Shown here piece by piece: positions 44,082 through 52,334 of a DNA stretch of 64,000 nt. The stretch spans positions 1 to 64,000 of the forward strand of contig CANQQV010000009.1 of the NCBI GenBank assembly GCA_947626095.1, given 5' to 3'. Positions within the stretch are counted from its first letter, which is position 1. Every line of letters begins with the position of its first letter. The stretch comes from an uncultured Bacilli bacterium (GTDB taxonomy: Bacteria > Bacillota_I > Bacilli_A > RF39 > UBA660). The position numbers and the translations under genes were made by a program. The notes under the pieces are model-generated. The model saw only the letters and a program-made list of their open reading frames with translations, was not told where the DNA came from and made no database searches.

Positions 44082-44726
44082 TTAAGCGCTTAAATAATTA
44101 TACATTTTAGATAAACTTTTCTTTTCATAACGAGAGACTTTGACTTGAGACATACCAAGTATTTTAGCGGTTTCACTTTGAGTAAAGTCTTGAAAGTAAC
44201 GATAGTTTATAATGTCTTTTTCTTCTTTAGTTAGAGTATCCATGGAATCTTTTAAATCGATTATATTAGTTGAAATGTTATCCTCTGGTTTTGAAATAGT
44301 TTCATAGATAGGACGTTCGGTATCACTATCTAAGCTCATGATTGAGGAAGTACATTCATATATTTGATAAATGGTTGCTTCGTCATAACCAAGGAATGAT
44401 GATAACTCAGAGATAGAGGGAATATGATTTATTTTTTGGGCTAGTTGGTATTTGGCTTGTTCAAGTTTTTTATATAATTTTAGAATGTTTTTATTTAGTT
44501 TAATGGTACGAATATTGTTAACAAAGTCATACATTTCCCCAAAGATGTAGTTATAAGCATAAGTAGTAAATTTAGTAGTACCATCATCTTTAAAGTTATT
44601 ATAAGCTTTGATTATACCAATAACACCAGCTTGATATAAATCTTCTAATTCAGCACCATGAAATTTAGTAGCTATTTTATAAATTAATTTTTCGTGTAAT
44701 TTTATAATTGTTTCTAAATCGGTCAT
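44082..44726 (-). CDS. sporulation sigma factor, SigF/SigG-type
   Basis: 214 residues, shorter than the usual 250. Region 2 DLYQAGVIGIIKAYNNF to TTYAYNYIFGEMYDFV, region 3 fragment, and region 4 FTQSETAKILGMSQVKVSRYEKKSL, which is close to the SQVQVSRLEKK signature of SigF and SigG. Its place just before spoVAC mirrors Bacillus, where sigF precedes the spoVA operon, but the anti-sigma pair spoIIAA-spoIIAB is missing. The ATG (MTDLET) follows AGGTGATAAAA. Confidence 0.85.
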   Translation of the reverse strand: MTDLETIIKLHEKLIYKIATKFHGAELEDLYQAGVIGIIKAYNNFKDDGTTKFTTYAYNYIFGEMYDFVNNIRTIKLNKNILKLYKKLEQAKYQLAQKINHIPSISELSSFLGYDEATIYQIYECTSSIMSLDSDTERPIYETISKPEDNISTNIIDLKDSMDTLTKEEKDIINYRYFQDFTQSETAKILGMSQVKVSRYEKKSLSKMYNYLSA

Positions 44727-44803
44727 TTTTATCACCTGTTATTTAGAATATAGAGCTTATTAAGGGGATTTTAAACAGTATCGACAAACATAGAAATAAT
44801 TAG

Positions 44804-44832
44804 AATTTAGAGCAAGTAAAAAGCACTGTCAA
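44804..44832 (-). promoter_or_regulatory. candidate promoter of the sigma-spoVA cluster
   Basis: TTGACA (44827-44832), 17-base spacer, TAAATT (44804-44809). The -35 lies in the loop of the preceding terminator. Downstream, TTTGTCGATA (about 44779-44788) resembles a Spo0A box, and TTTAAA-17-TATATT (44745-44773) is a second option carrying the element shared with 11530-11548. Confidence 0.5.
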
Positions 44833-44842
44833 ACAGTGCTTA
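44818..44842 (-). terminator. terminator of the surface protein gene
   Basis: AAGCACTGT-TTG-ACAGTGCTTTTT. Confidence 0.85.
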
Positions 44843-46228
44843 TTCCATATCAATTGTATAAGGATTATCAATAGTTCCTGAACCAGTTACAGTTATGTTA
44901 CTATCTAAAGTAATAACAGGACGTAAACCGATTTGTTTATCAACAGCTACTGATGAAAGAGCTCCCTTATCAGTTACACTAAAGATATTTGGACGACCAG
45001 CATTGAAATCAAATGGTGTAAATGTAATAAATGATTCCCCATTATATAGATAGTAATTCATATTATTAGCATTATATTCACCACCAGCCATTACGACTTC
45101 ATCGGCAGTTATTAAACCAACTTTATTATTGTATATACCACCGAAATCAGAAGTACTGGTAGGACAAGTAAGTGATGGAGTATGTTCTGTTACTAAACGA
45201 TTATAAGCATTAAAGTAAATGTGTTTATCGTTTTTATAACCAGTATCATTACAATAATCAGCAGCAACGACATATTTATCTAAATCTTTAGTAATTATAT
45301 TGTTGTTATACCAAACATCTAAAGCTTCAACAATAGTACTAGCTGTTTCAGTATTATACCAAAGGTATTTATAACCAGCGAAGTCTTTTTCTGGACTCTT
45401 TAAATTATTAAAAATAGAATATGTAGCAGATTTATCTAAGATTAATTTAATAGTTCCATCTTCATTAATACTTATAATACGCCAAATAAAGTTACCAAAT
45501 GAAACATAGTTATTAGTAACTACTCCACGATAATAATATGTTTTACCAGTAGAAGATGTAGCAACATATAAGCCATCAGATGAAGTTGAGACATTAGCGA
45601 AGTTAGGAGCCGCTTTAGCTTCTATCTTAGCTTTATCAGCTAATAACATTTCATAGAATTTAGCTTTAACTGAAGAATCAGTATCGATTAATTCAAATTG
45701 CATTTTAAAAATTTTATCTTTTTCAATTTTAGGACTTTTTACTTCATCAAACCATAGTTTAATATTAGTTCTGACTGTTTCACCTGGTTTAACAGTAGCT
45801 AAACCAACTAGTCTACTTTGGGTAACATTATCCATTTCTGATTTTGCTACTTCTAGATTATTATATAGTGATGTTTCTTTAGTTACATTACCAGTTGCTT
45901 CAAGAGTTAAAGCTTTTAAATCAACGGTTGTTTCATCTAAAATATTTAAACGGACTTGTAATTCTTTATCAACACTACAAATGTTTTCAATAGCTAAAGT
46001 ATAAGGACTAGTTTCTAAGCCCTTCTCTGTTGTAACAGGTGTTATATTACGCATTTCAATAACATCTTTACCATCGGGATAATATATTTTAAAACAATCT
46101 AATGTCGTAGAACTTAATTCGGCTTTATCTTGAGTAGAAACCCAAACACCATAACCGGTACCGATTGATAAAGTAGCTGCGAGCATTAAACCGATTATTA
46201 CTAAACTTACAATATATTTTTTCTTCAT
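44840..46228 (-). CDS. secreted surface protein, DUF6273-like C-terminus
   Basis: 462 residues. A signal peptide or anchor (KKKYIVSLVIIGLMLAATLSIG) is followed by a beta-rich region (about 30-190) similar to TasA/camelysin-type filament proteins (WVSTQDKAELSS). The C-terminal half (about 215-460) with IWRIISINEDGTIKLILD and LRPVITLDSN resembles DUF6273-type modules found on gut Firmicute surface proteins. Role unknown; possibly adhesion. The ATG (MKKKYI) lies after GAGAGTGAAGATT; an upstream TTG is not used. Confidence 0.65.
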   Translation of the reverse strand: MKKKYIVSLVIIGLMLAATLSIGTGYGVWVSTQDKAELSSTTLDCFKIYYPDGKDVIEMRNITPVTTEKGLETSPYTLAIENICSVDKELQVRLNILDETTVDLKALTLEATGNVTKETSLYNNLEVAKSEMDNVTQSRLVGLATVKPGETVRTNIKLWFDEVKSPKIEKDKIFKMQFELIDTDSSVKAKFYEMLLADKAKIEAKAAPNFANVSTSSDGLYVATSSTGKTYYYRGVVTNNYVSFGNFIWRIISINEDGTIKLILDKSATYSIFNNLKSPEKDFAGYKYLWYNTETASTIVEALDVWYNNNIITKDLDKYVVAADYCNDTGYKNDKHIYFNAYNRLVTEHTPSLTCPTSTSDFGGIYNNKVGLITADEVVMAGGEYNANNMNYYLYNGESFITFTPFDFNAGRPNIFSVTDKGALSSVAVDKQIGLRPVITLDSNITVTGSGTIDNPYTIDME

Positions 46229-46307
46229 AATCTTCACTCTCAATTCTCTAAATTCATTAATAATAATATATAATATTTACTACTTTTAGTCAATGATTTA
46301 GAAAGTT

Positions 46308-46334
46308 AAAAAAGAAGATATTAATCTTCTTTGA
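46308..46334 (-). terminator. terminator of the PLC-like gene
   Basis: AAAGAAGATTAATATCTTCTTTTTT. Confidence 0.75.
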
Positions 46335-46950
46335 TTCTTAACATTTGAATATCTTTTATAATGTATTTGGCGGTTTCTTCAATGAAAGCAATTATTTCTT
46401 TAGTATTAAACATAAAGGTCTTTTCTTCTTTACTTTCTTCAATGATTAAACCCATTTTTTCAATTAGGATTGGTAATTTATCTAAAGGTATTTCGTTAAT
46501 TTTAGAAGTAGGTTTTCTAAAATCGATATAAAAGATTTCTAATGGTAACATGTAACGATCAATTAAATCGATATTAATGTTAGTATAATCATTATAAATA
46601 ACATCTTTAATAGCAGTATAAGTTAATTCTTTTTTATTACGATCAGTAGCATAGCGTTCAATAAATTTATAGACATAATCTCTAAACCAGTATTTATCAG
46701 TTAATAAATGAATTAAGTAGCCCATCGTAAAGGGATTAGTTAAGTCATCTTCATATTTAGTTAAAAAATGATTAATATTAGGAATATCATCTTCATTACT
46801 ATGGTCAAGGAAGTGAGATATTTCTTTTGTTTCCCCTATTTGTTTAGATATGTCGGGCGCAATTGATCCTAATAATATTTGATATTCATCCATACCAAGA
46901 TATTTATTAACTTCTTTTGCAACACATAAATGTATAATAGCTGATGCCAT
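46321..46950 (-). CDS. zinc-dependent phospholipase C-like hydrolase
   Basis: 209 residues. ASAIIHLCVAKEVNKYL (His), LLGSIAPDI (Asp), HFLDHS, and MGYLIHLLTDKYWF (His and Asp) follow the order of metal ligands in the zinc PLC/S1-P1-like family. There is no signal peptide, so probably a cytoplasmic phosphoester hydrolase. Substrate unknown. GGTGATAAT before ATG. Confidence 0.7.
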   Translation of the reverse strand: MASAIIHLCVAKEVNKYLGMDEYQILLGSIAPDISKQIGETKEISHFLDHSNEDDIPNINHFLTKYEDDLTNPFTMGYLIHLLTDKYWFRDYVYKFIERYATDRNKKELTYTAIKDVIYNDYTNINIDLIDRYMLPLEIFYIDFRKPTSKINEIPLDKLPILIEKMGLIIEESKEEKTFMFNTKEIIAFIEETAKYIIKDIQMLRIKED

Positions 46951-47022
46951 ATTATCACCATACTCATTATAACATAGCTATTTTTGTTTATTACTATTTT
47001 TATGTAGCCTTTGACATTAGAT

Positions 47023-47841
47023 TTAACTAGGTAATTCCTGTCTTTTTAAAATAAAATGACGTAAGAATTTAAATTTTTCTTTGTTAGAAAAATAAAAGTA
47101 ACCTATAATGTTAAAGGATAAAGCGCCAAGGAAGTTAACGAATAAGTCTTTGATAGTATCGTTAAGACCGATATCTAAGTAACCATTATCAATGGTTGTT
47201 TTGACTAAGTTGTTATTGTTATCTAGATAGTATATTTCAGTATATGCTATTTTATCGATTTTAAGGGGAATATTTTCATGATTTTGATTTAATAAAATAC
47301 TATTTATTTTCGTAATATAACGATCTTTTTGCATATCAGTATGTAGTAAGGAATTATCAGATAGGTATTCATAGAATTCCCAAAAGATACCTATGGTCAT
47401 GGAAAAACAAAAAGAAACAATACACATAAAGATGGGTGATAATTTAATACTAGTGATATTTTTATTTAATAGATCGATTAATGATAAACCAACACCAGCA
47501 GCTAGAAAACCATTAATAGTATGTAAGATAGTATCCCAATAAGGAATTGTACCATAGAAGTTATTTATTTCCCCTAGTATTTCGGCAGCATAGATAAATA
47601 ATAGAATAATTATTTCTAAGATATTAGGTAATTCGATTTTAAACTTTCTTTTAATAAATAAAGGAATAAAAAATAAAATAAGGGAGATTAAACAAAGGAT
47701 GGCGTTATTTAAATCACCTCTGGTAAATTCTAATACCATACAAGTAATTACTAAAAGACGAAGAATTGAATAAACAATGATAGATGATCTACGACTACTT
47801 TTAGTAATATCTAAGATTTTTTCTTTTATTATTTTAAACAT
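47023..47841 (-). CDS. YjdF/DUF2238-like membrane protein
   Basis: 272 residues with about six membrane helices. YWDTILHTINGFLAAGVGLSLID and MTIGIFWEFYEYLSD are the conserved blocks of the YjdF/DUF2238 family, whose role is unknown. A hydrophilic stretch of about 65 residues (about 175-240, RYITKINSILLNQNHENI and on) before the last helix looks like an insertion. AAGGTCGATAAT before ATG. Confidence 0.7.
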   Translation of the reverse strand: MFKIIKEKILDITKSSRRSSIIVYSILRLLVITCMVLEFTRGDLNNAILCLISLILFFIPLFIKRKFKIELPNILEIIILLFIYAAEILGEINNFYGTIPYWDTILHTINGFLAAGVGLSLIDLLNKNITSIKLSPIFMCIVSFCFSMTIGIFWEFYEYLSDNSLLHTDMQKDRYITKINSILLNQNHENIPLKIDKIAYTEIYYLDNNNNLVKTTIDNGYLDIGLNDTIKDLFVNFLGALSFNIIGYFYFSNKEKFKFLRHFILKRQELPS

Positions 47842-47872
47842 ATTATCGACCTTTAATAAAATATATTTAAAT

Positions 47873-47906
47873 AAAAAAATAATTATTCGTGAGGAATAAT
47901 TATTTC
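47873..47906 (-). terminator. terminator of the 636-residue protein gene
   Basis: AAATAATTATTCCTCACGAATAATTATTT plus T-run, at the stop codon. Confidence 0.8.
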
Positions 47907-49793
47907 TAGGTATTCATCTTTTAAAGAGATATTACTTGGATGATTCTTATCTTTATTTAGACATTTATTATGAAAATATAAAAGTGATTTTTTAAATTCT
48001 TCAATCATAGTTTCTTTAGAACCATTTAATTCAATATAAGAATTTAAGATTTCGTTTACTAAAGGAATATATTGATTGATTAAGTCTTTAATGACTTCAA
48101 AAGTAAAATTATTAAATTTAATAGATAAAGGATTTTTTGGTTCATTAGGATTAGTAGTCATGTTTTTGAAGTTAATAAAGTCTTCAATTGTTGTTATAAC
48201 TTTTTCTTCGGTAATTTTAGGTAAGATAATTTTAGCTAGAACGCGATAATATGAAACTTCCATTAAAGAGTCAAAATAAGATATAAAATCGAGTTTAGTA
48301 GTTTCATCTATATAACGATTATATAAACCATATACGGAATTATTTAATTGTAAAGAACATTTTAGAGGTGATATAAATAAGTCGTGGAAATGATGATTAG
48401 TAAAAATATGATCTAAAATAGATAATTTAGTAGAAATATTATCAACACTAGCATATAAGTAAATAGATAAAAGATTATTATTTTCTAGTTCACCAGTTAG
48501 TTCGTAATCAAGATTGTTTTCCACACATTTTTTGATATATTCATTAACAACAAATTCAGTTTCAAAGATTGGCCCATTAAAGTTAATAACAATACTATTA
48601 GTAGTTTCAGGTGGATTAAATAAGTTAGTATTTTTTAGGCCAATTATTTTATCAAAGAAATCAAAACATTTTAAAGATTCTTTAATAAATTTATAAAGGT
48701 TTAAAGTCATATTGTATTTTTCCATAATACGAAGTTGAGGGTTTTGTTCAGCTTCATTATCTAAATACATTTTAAAATCTAGTAATTCGTATAGTTCTTC
48801 ACGAGTTAAAGTACTTAAACGACTTACTTCATCTTCACCTAGTAATTTGGTATATGTTGGATTTAGATCATCGTTAGCATAATTATTTAGTTTATCAATT
48901 AGAATACTATATAAACGGTAAGATAAATCAGCAATCATCTTAAGATGATTATAGTCTTTAACTTTGGACTTAGGGACTTTTTCTTTAAAAGTATATTCTT
49001 TAATATCAAAGTAACCGCTAGCATATCTATTAACTATTAAATCATTTAATAAAGAGTCATTATCTAAGATATTAGTTAAATTACTTTTATTTTGATTAGC
49101 TATTTCTTCTTGTTTACGAGTAGAATAGATTTCACGTAAATTTAAATCATATATTTCAGATAAGTATAAAAGAATTTTTAAATATTCAACTTTAGTATCG
49201 TATGGTAATTCAGCTTTAACGATCATATATTGGTTTAACATGTTATCAAAGTAGTTTTCAGTAATTTGTAAACCAAGTTTTTCAATATGAATCTTGATAT
49301 CCTCGATAAATATAAGGGATTCTTTTTGAAGGTCTTTATAATTAACTTTAGCTTTAGTAGATAGTTCTTTTAATGTATTAAATTCATCCACATTGTTATT
49401 TGGTTCTAAGTTATAACGACAGAAACGATAGAATAAATTTGTTTCTTCAACATTATAGTTAGTGTTTTGAGGAGTACTATAGCGTGATAGTTCTTCACGC
49501 AAATTTATATCATATACTTTAGATAAAGTAATAAGTAATTTTAGATATTCAACTTTTTTAGAGTAAGGAAAGGTCTTTTTGTTATTAAGATAGTATTCGA
49601 TCATATCGCAAAAAGAACTAAAGTCAGGATTAAAACCTAGTTCATTAGTTTTGGCTTTAATTTTTTTAGCTAATTCGGCAGCTTTTTTGACAGTTTCAGA
49701 AGAGGTTTGAGCGATAAGTTCGTTGATATTATCTTGATCTGTTTCTTGTTCATCTAAGTAAAATTGGCAAAGTTTTTGAAAATTATTTTCCAT
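47883..49793 (-). CDS. hypothetical helical protein with duplicated N-terminus, 636 residues
   Basis: No family recognised. Residues about 5-105 and 120-215 are a duplication: both contain a run such as YSKKVEYLKLLITLSKVYDI and YDTKVEYLKILLYLSEIYDL, each followed by NLRE. The rest is Leu, Asn and Lys-rich helices. No signal or membrane segment. AGGTGAGAAT before ATG. Its extended -10 promoter TGCTATACT (about 49811-49819) lies at the end of the proS terminator. Confidence 0.6.
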   Translation of the reverse strand: MENNFQKLCQFYLDEQETDQDNINELIAQTSSETVKKAAELAKKIKAKTNELGFNPDFSSFCDMIEYYLNNKKTFPYSKKVEYLKLLITLSKVYDINLREELSRYSTPQNTNYNVEETNLFYRFCRYNLEPNNNVDEFNTLKELSTKAKVNYKDLQKESLIFIEDIKIHIEKLGLQITENYFDNMLNQYMIVKAELPYDTKVEYLKILLYLSEIYDLNLREIYSTRKQEEIANQNKSNLTNILDNDSLLNDLIVNRYASGYFDIKEYTFKEKVPKSKVKDYNHLKMIADLSYRLYSILIDKLNNYANDDLNPTYTKLLGEDEVSRLSTLTREELYELLDFKMYLDNEAEQNPQLRIMEKYNMTLNLYKFIKESLKCFDFFDKIIGLKNTNLFNPPETTNSIVINFNGPIFETEFVVNEYIKKCVENNLDYELTGELENNNLLSIYLYASVDNISTKLSILDHIFTNHHFHDLFISPLKCSLQLNNSVYGLYNRYIDETTKLDFISYFDSLMEVSYYRVLAKIILPKITEEKVITTIEDFINFKNMTTNPNEPKNPLSIKFNNFTFEVIKDLINQYIPLVNEILNSYIELNGSKETMIEEFKKSLLYFHNKCLNKDKNHPSNISLKDEYLEIIIPHE

Positions 49794-49817
49794 ATTCTCA
49801 CCTATTATCAGTATAGC

Positions 49818-49848
49818 AAAAAAGACAACTTATTTTAAGCTGTCTTTA
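49818..49848 (-). terminator. proS terminator
   Basis: AAAGACAGCTT-AAAAT-AAGTTGTCTTT with T-run; one internal mismatch. Confidence 0.75.
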
Positions 49849-51527
49849 ATATATTCTACAATGTTGTTTACAATATTATCTAGGGAGATATCTTCTTGTT
49901 GACCATTATGACGGTATTTAAGTTCAACTAGGTTTTCAGCAATTTTTTTACCAACTGTTATACGTAAAGGAATACCGATTAAATCCATATCTTTAAATTT
50001 AACACCTGGTCTTTCAGGACGATCATCATAGATAACTTCGATATTATTCTTTTGAAGATCGTGATAAAGTTTTTCAGCAATTTTAGTTTGTTCTTCGTCT
50101 TTCATATCAATTTGGACTAAAGCAACTTGATATGGGGCAATATTCATTGGAAGAATAAGACCAAATTCATCGTTATTCTGTTCAATAATACTGGCTAAAA
50201 CACGACCTGGACCTAGACCATAGCACCCCATAACAACAGGATGTTCAAGATTGTTTTCATCGAGATAAGTTAAACCTAGTTTTTCTGAATATTTAGTGCC
50301 TAGTTTAAAGAGATTACCTATTTCAATACCTTTTTTAAAGTAAATATTGCCACCACATTCTGGACAAATATCATCTTCTTTAACATTGACAATGTCAGCA
50401 GCTAAATCATATTTAAAGTCCTTAAGATTAGCATTGATATAGTGATAACCTTCTTTATTAGCACCACAACAGAAGTTTTTCATTTTTAAGATTTCGTTAT
50501 CGATTATTATTTTAGCTTTTAAATTAATTGGTCCTGTATAACCTGGTACGGCATTACTAGTAGCAATTAGTTCGTCGTTAGCAAAGTTAACTTCTCGGCA
50601 ATTTAATAATTTACATATTTTAGTTTCGTTTAGTTCACGATCACCTCTAATAAAGAAGATAACTAGTTCGTCATTAATATTCATTAGAAGGGCTTTAACT
50701 GATTTTTTGACATCGATATTTAAGTAATGACAAACGTCTTCAATGGTTTCTTGATGTGGTGTTGCAACTAGTTGTAATTCTTTTTCTTTTTCTTGATCAT
50801 TAATTTTAGATAGACATTCGGTTATTTCTAAGTTACTAGAAAAACCACATTTATCACAAAGGACGATGGTATCTTCACCGATATCGGTTAGAGCTTGATA
50901 TTCTTCAGATAAAGTTCCACCCATAGCGCCACAATCTGATTTGACTATTTTATAGTTTATGCCAAGGCGATCATAGATTTTGTTATAGGCTTTTTTCATG
51001 ATATCGTATGAAATATTTAAGTTTTCTTCATCTTTATCAAAAGAGTATGCATCTTTCATAATAAATTCACGAACACGGATTAAACCATAACGTGGACGAG
51101 TTTCATCTCTAAATTTATCAGCTTGTTGATATAAAGTAAAATGTAAATCTTTATAGCTTTTAACCATAGCTTTAGCGGCAATGGTAAATAATTCTTCATG
51201 GGTTGGACCAAGAACTAAGTCTTTATTATATCGATCATGTAAATTAAACATATCATTACCAAAAGCGGTTACACGACCACATTTTTCATAGTATTCACTA
51301 GGAATTAAACTTGGCATTAATAGTTCTTGTGCTCCAGCTTCATCCATTTCTTCTTTAACTATTTTTCTTATTTTATCAAGAGTTCTTAAACCCATTGGTA
51401 AATACATATAAATACCGGCACCTACTTTTTTAATCATTCCACTTCTAACGAGTAGATTACCACTTGTACTTTCTTCATCTTTAGCATTTTCACGTAATGT
51501 AAAGAAATAATTTTGACTTATTTTCAT
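49830..51527 (-). CDS. proS: proline--tRNA ligase
   Basis: 565 residues, bacterial class II ProRS. Motif 1 LMPSLIPSEYYEKCGR, motif 2 FRDETRPRYGLIRVREF, INS editing domain in the middle (about 225-380), motif 3 GCYGLGPGRVLASIIEQ and the anticodon domain at the end. The editing domain hydrolyses Ala-tRNA-Pro. TAGGAGG before ATG. Under T-box control. Confidence 0.96.
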   Translation of the reverse strand: MKISQNYFFTLRENAKDEESTSGNLLVRSGMIKKVGAGIYMYLPMGLRTLDKIRKIVKEEMDEAGAQELLMPSLIPSEYYEKCGRVTAFGNDMFNLHDRYNKDLVLGPTHEELFTIAAKAMVKSYKDLHFTLYQQADKFRDETRPRYGLIRVREFIMKDAYSFDKDEENLNISYDIMKKAYNKIYDRLGINYKIVKSDCGAMGGTLSEEYQALTDIGEDTIVLCDKCGFSSNLEITECLSKINDQEKEKELQLVATPHQETIEDVCHYLNIDVKKSVKALLMNINDELVIFFIRGDRELNETKICKLLNCREVNFANDELIATSNAVPGYTGPINLKAKIIIDNEILKMKNFCCGANKEGYHYINANLKDFKYDLAADIVNVKEDDICPECGGNIYFKKGIEIGNLFKLGTKYSEKLGLTYLDENNLEHPVVMGCYGLGPGRVLASIIEQNNDEFGLILPMNIAPYQVALVQIDMKDEEQTKIAEKLYHDLQKNNIEVIYDDRPERPGVKFKDMDLIGIPLRITVGKKIAENLVELKYRHNGQQEDISLDNIVNNIVEYIKDSLK

Positions 51528-51607
51528 TTTATACCTCCTATTATAATTTTTATTTTATTAATAATATTCGGTCGTTTAGTTAACTTCATTACTAGATCAC
51601 TTCCTAA

Positions 51608-51806
51608 AAGAAAAAGGATGGTACCAAAGGAGTGCTTAAAGCACGGTACCATCCTTATATACTCATTTTGATAACGGATTTATATCCGGAAATATTTTCA
51701 TATTTCATTCATGGGTAGGAATTACATACTATTATTGCTTACTTTCACCTAACTAAGCTCTCTATTAATAAGGAAGTAAATAATTATGTCCCAATCAACA
51801 TGTTCA
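51608..51806 (-). promoter_or_regulatory. T-box riboswitch of proS (specifier CCT, Pro)
   Basis: The core reads AAGGATGGTACCGTGC (51641-51656), a variant of GGGTGGNACCGCG. The terminator pairs AAGGATGGTACC with GGTACCATCCTT (51613-51624) plus T-run, so the T-box itself is the 5' arm. AGAGAG and stem I elements lie near 51760. The specifier CCT at 51717-51719 is followed by AC, matching the proline product. Confidence 0.9.
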
Positions 51807-51810
51807 TTGT

Positions 51811-51839
51811 AATATAAAACAATTACTATTTTTTGTCAA
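51811..51839 (-). promoter_or_regulatory. proS promoter, inside a terminator
   Basis: TTGACA (51834-51839), 17-base spacer, TATATT (51811-51816), spanning the hairpin of the upstream DUF4176 gene terminator. Confidence 0.75.
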
Positions 51840-51850
51840 ATAGTAATTGT
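51816..51850 (-). terminator. terminator of the DUF4176 gene
   Basis: ACAATTACTATTT/AAATAGTAATTGT plus TTTTA. The loop GACAA is part of the proS -35. Confidence 0.75.
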
Positions 51851-51856
51851 TAATTT

Positions 51857-52261
51857 TTATTGTCCTTGAAAAGGATTTTGTGGAGCAACTGGAGTTTGTT
51901 GCATTGGTTGGGCAGGTGCAGTTGGAGTTGCTGTTGCAGGAGTTGCTGTTGCAGGGGCAGCACCTTGTGCTCCATTAGCACTAGCAGCGACGATTTCTTT
52001 TAATTTTACTTTAAAAGATTTTTCTTCGTCATCGTCTAAGCCCATATGATCAACTCTAACTATTTGATTATGATCAAATAATAATGTTTGATCAGAACTT
52101 AATGATCCTTCTGGAAATAAAACACCTGAGTAATCAAATATACGATTTGGATTATTAGCGTCCATAGTGCAAAAACCATTTATCATTACTCTCTTTGTTC
52201 CGTTTTGTAATAAGACAACTGTTCCGACAGGCAGATATTTTTCTCTTATTTGTCCATTCAT
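51857..52261 (-). CDS. DUF4176-like protein with Pro/Ala/Thr-rich tail
   Basis: 134 residues. Residues 8-80 (YLPVGTVVLLQNGTKRVMI to DYSGVLFPEGSL and FDHNQIVRVDHMG) match the DUF4176 pattern, a small domain found beside type VII secretion genes in Firmicutes. The last 45 residues are Ala, Thr, Pro and Gln low complexity. Secretion link is inference. AGAAGGGAAGAT before ATG. Confidence 0.75.
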   Translation of the reverse strand: MNGQIREKYLPVGTVVLLQNGTKRVMINGFCTMDANNPNRIFDYSGVLFPEGSLSSDQTLLFDHNQIVRVDHMGLDDDEEKSFKVKLKEIVAASANGAQGAAPATATPATATPTAPAQPMQQTPVAPQNPFQGQ

Positions 52262-52334
52262 TTTAATCTTCCCTTCTCTTTTTACTCTATAAAAATTATA
52301 TAATATTTATTTAATAATGTCTATGTTTATTTTA

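Noticed and set aside
44745..44773. SigB-type promoter at GTTTAA upstream of the sigma gene
   Set aside because: No GGGTAT -10 at the required distance.
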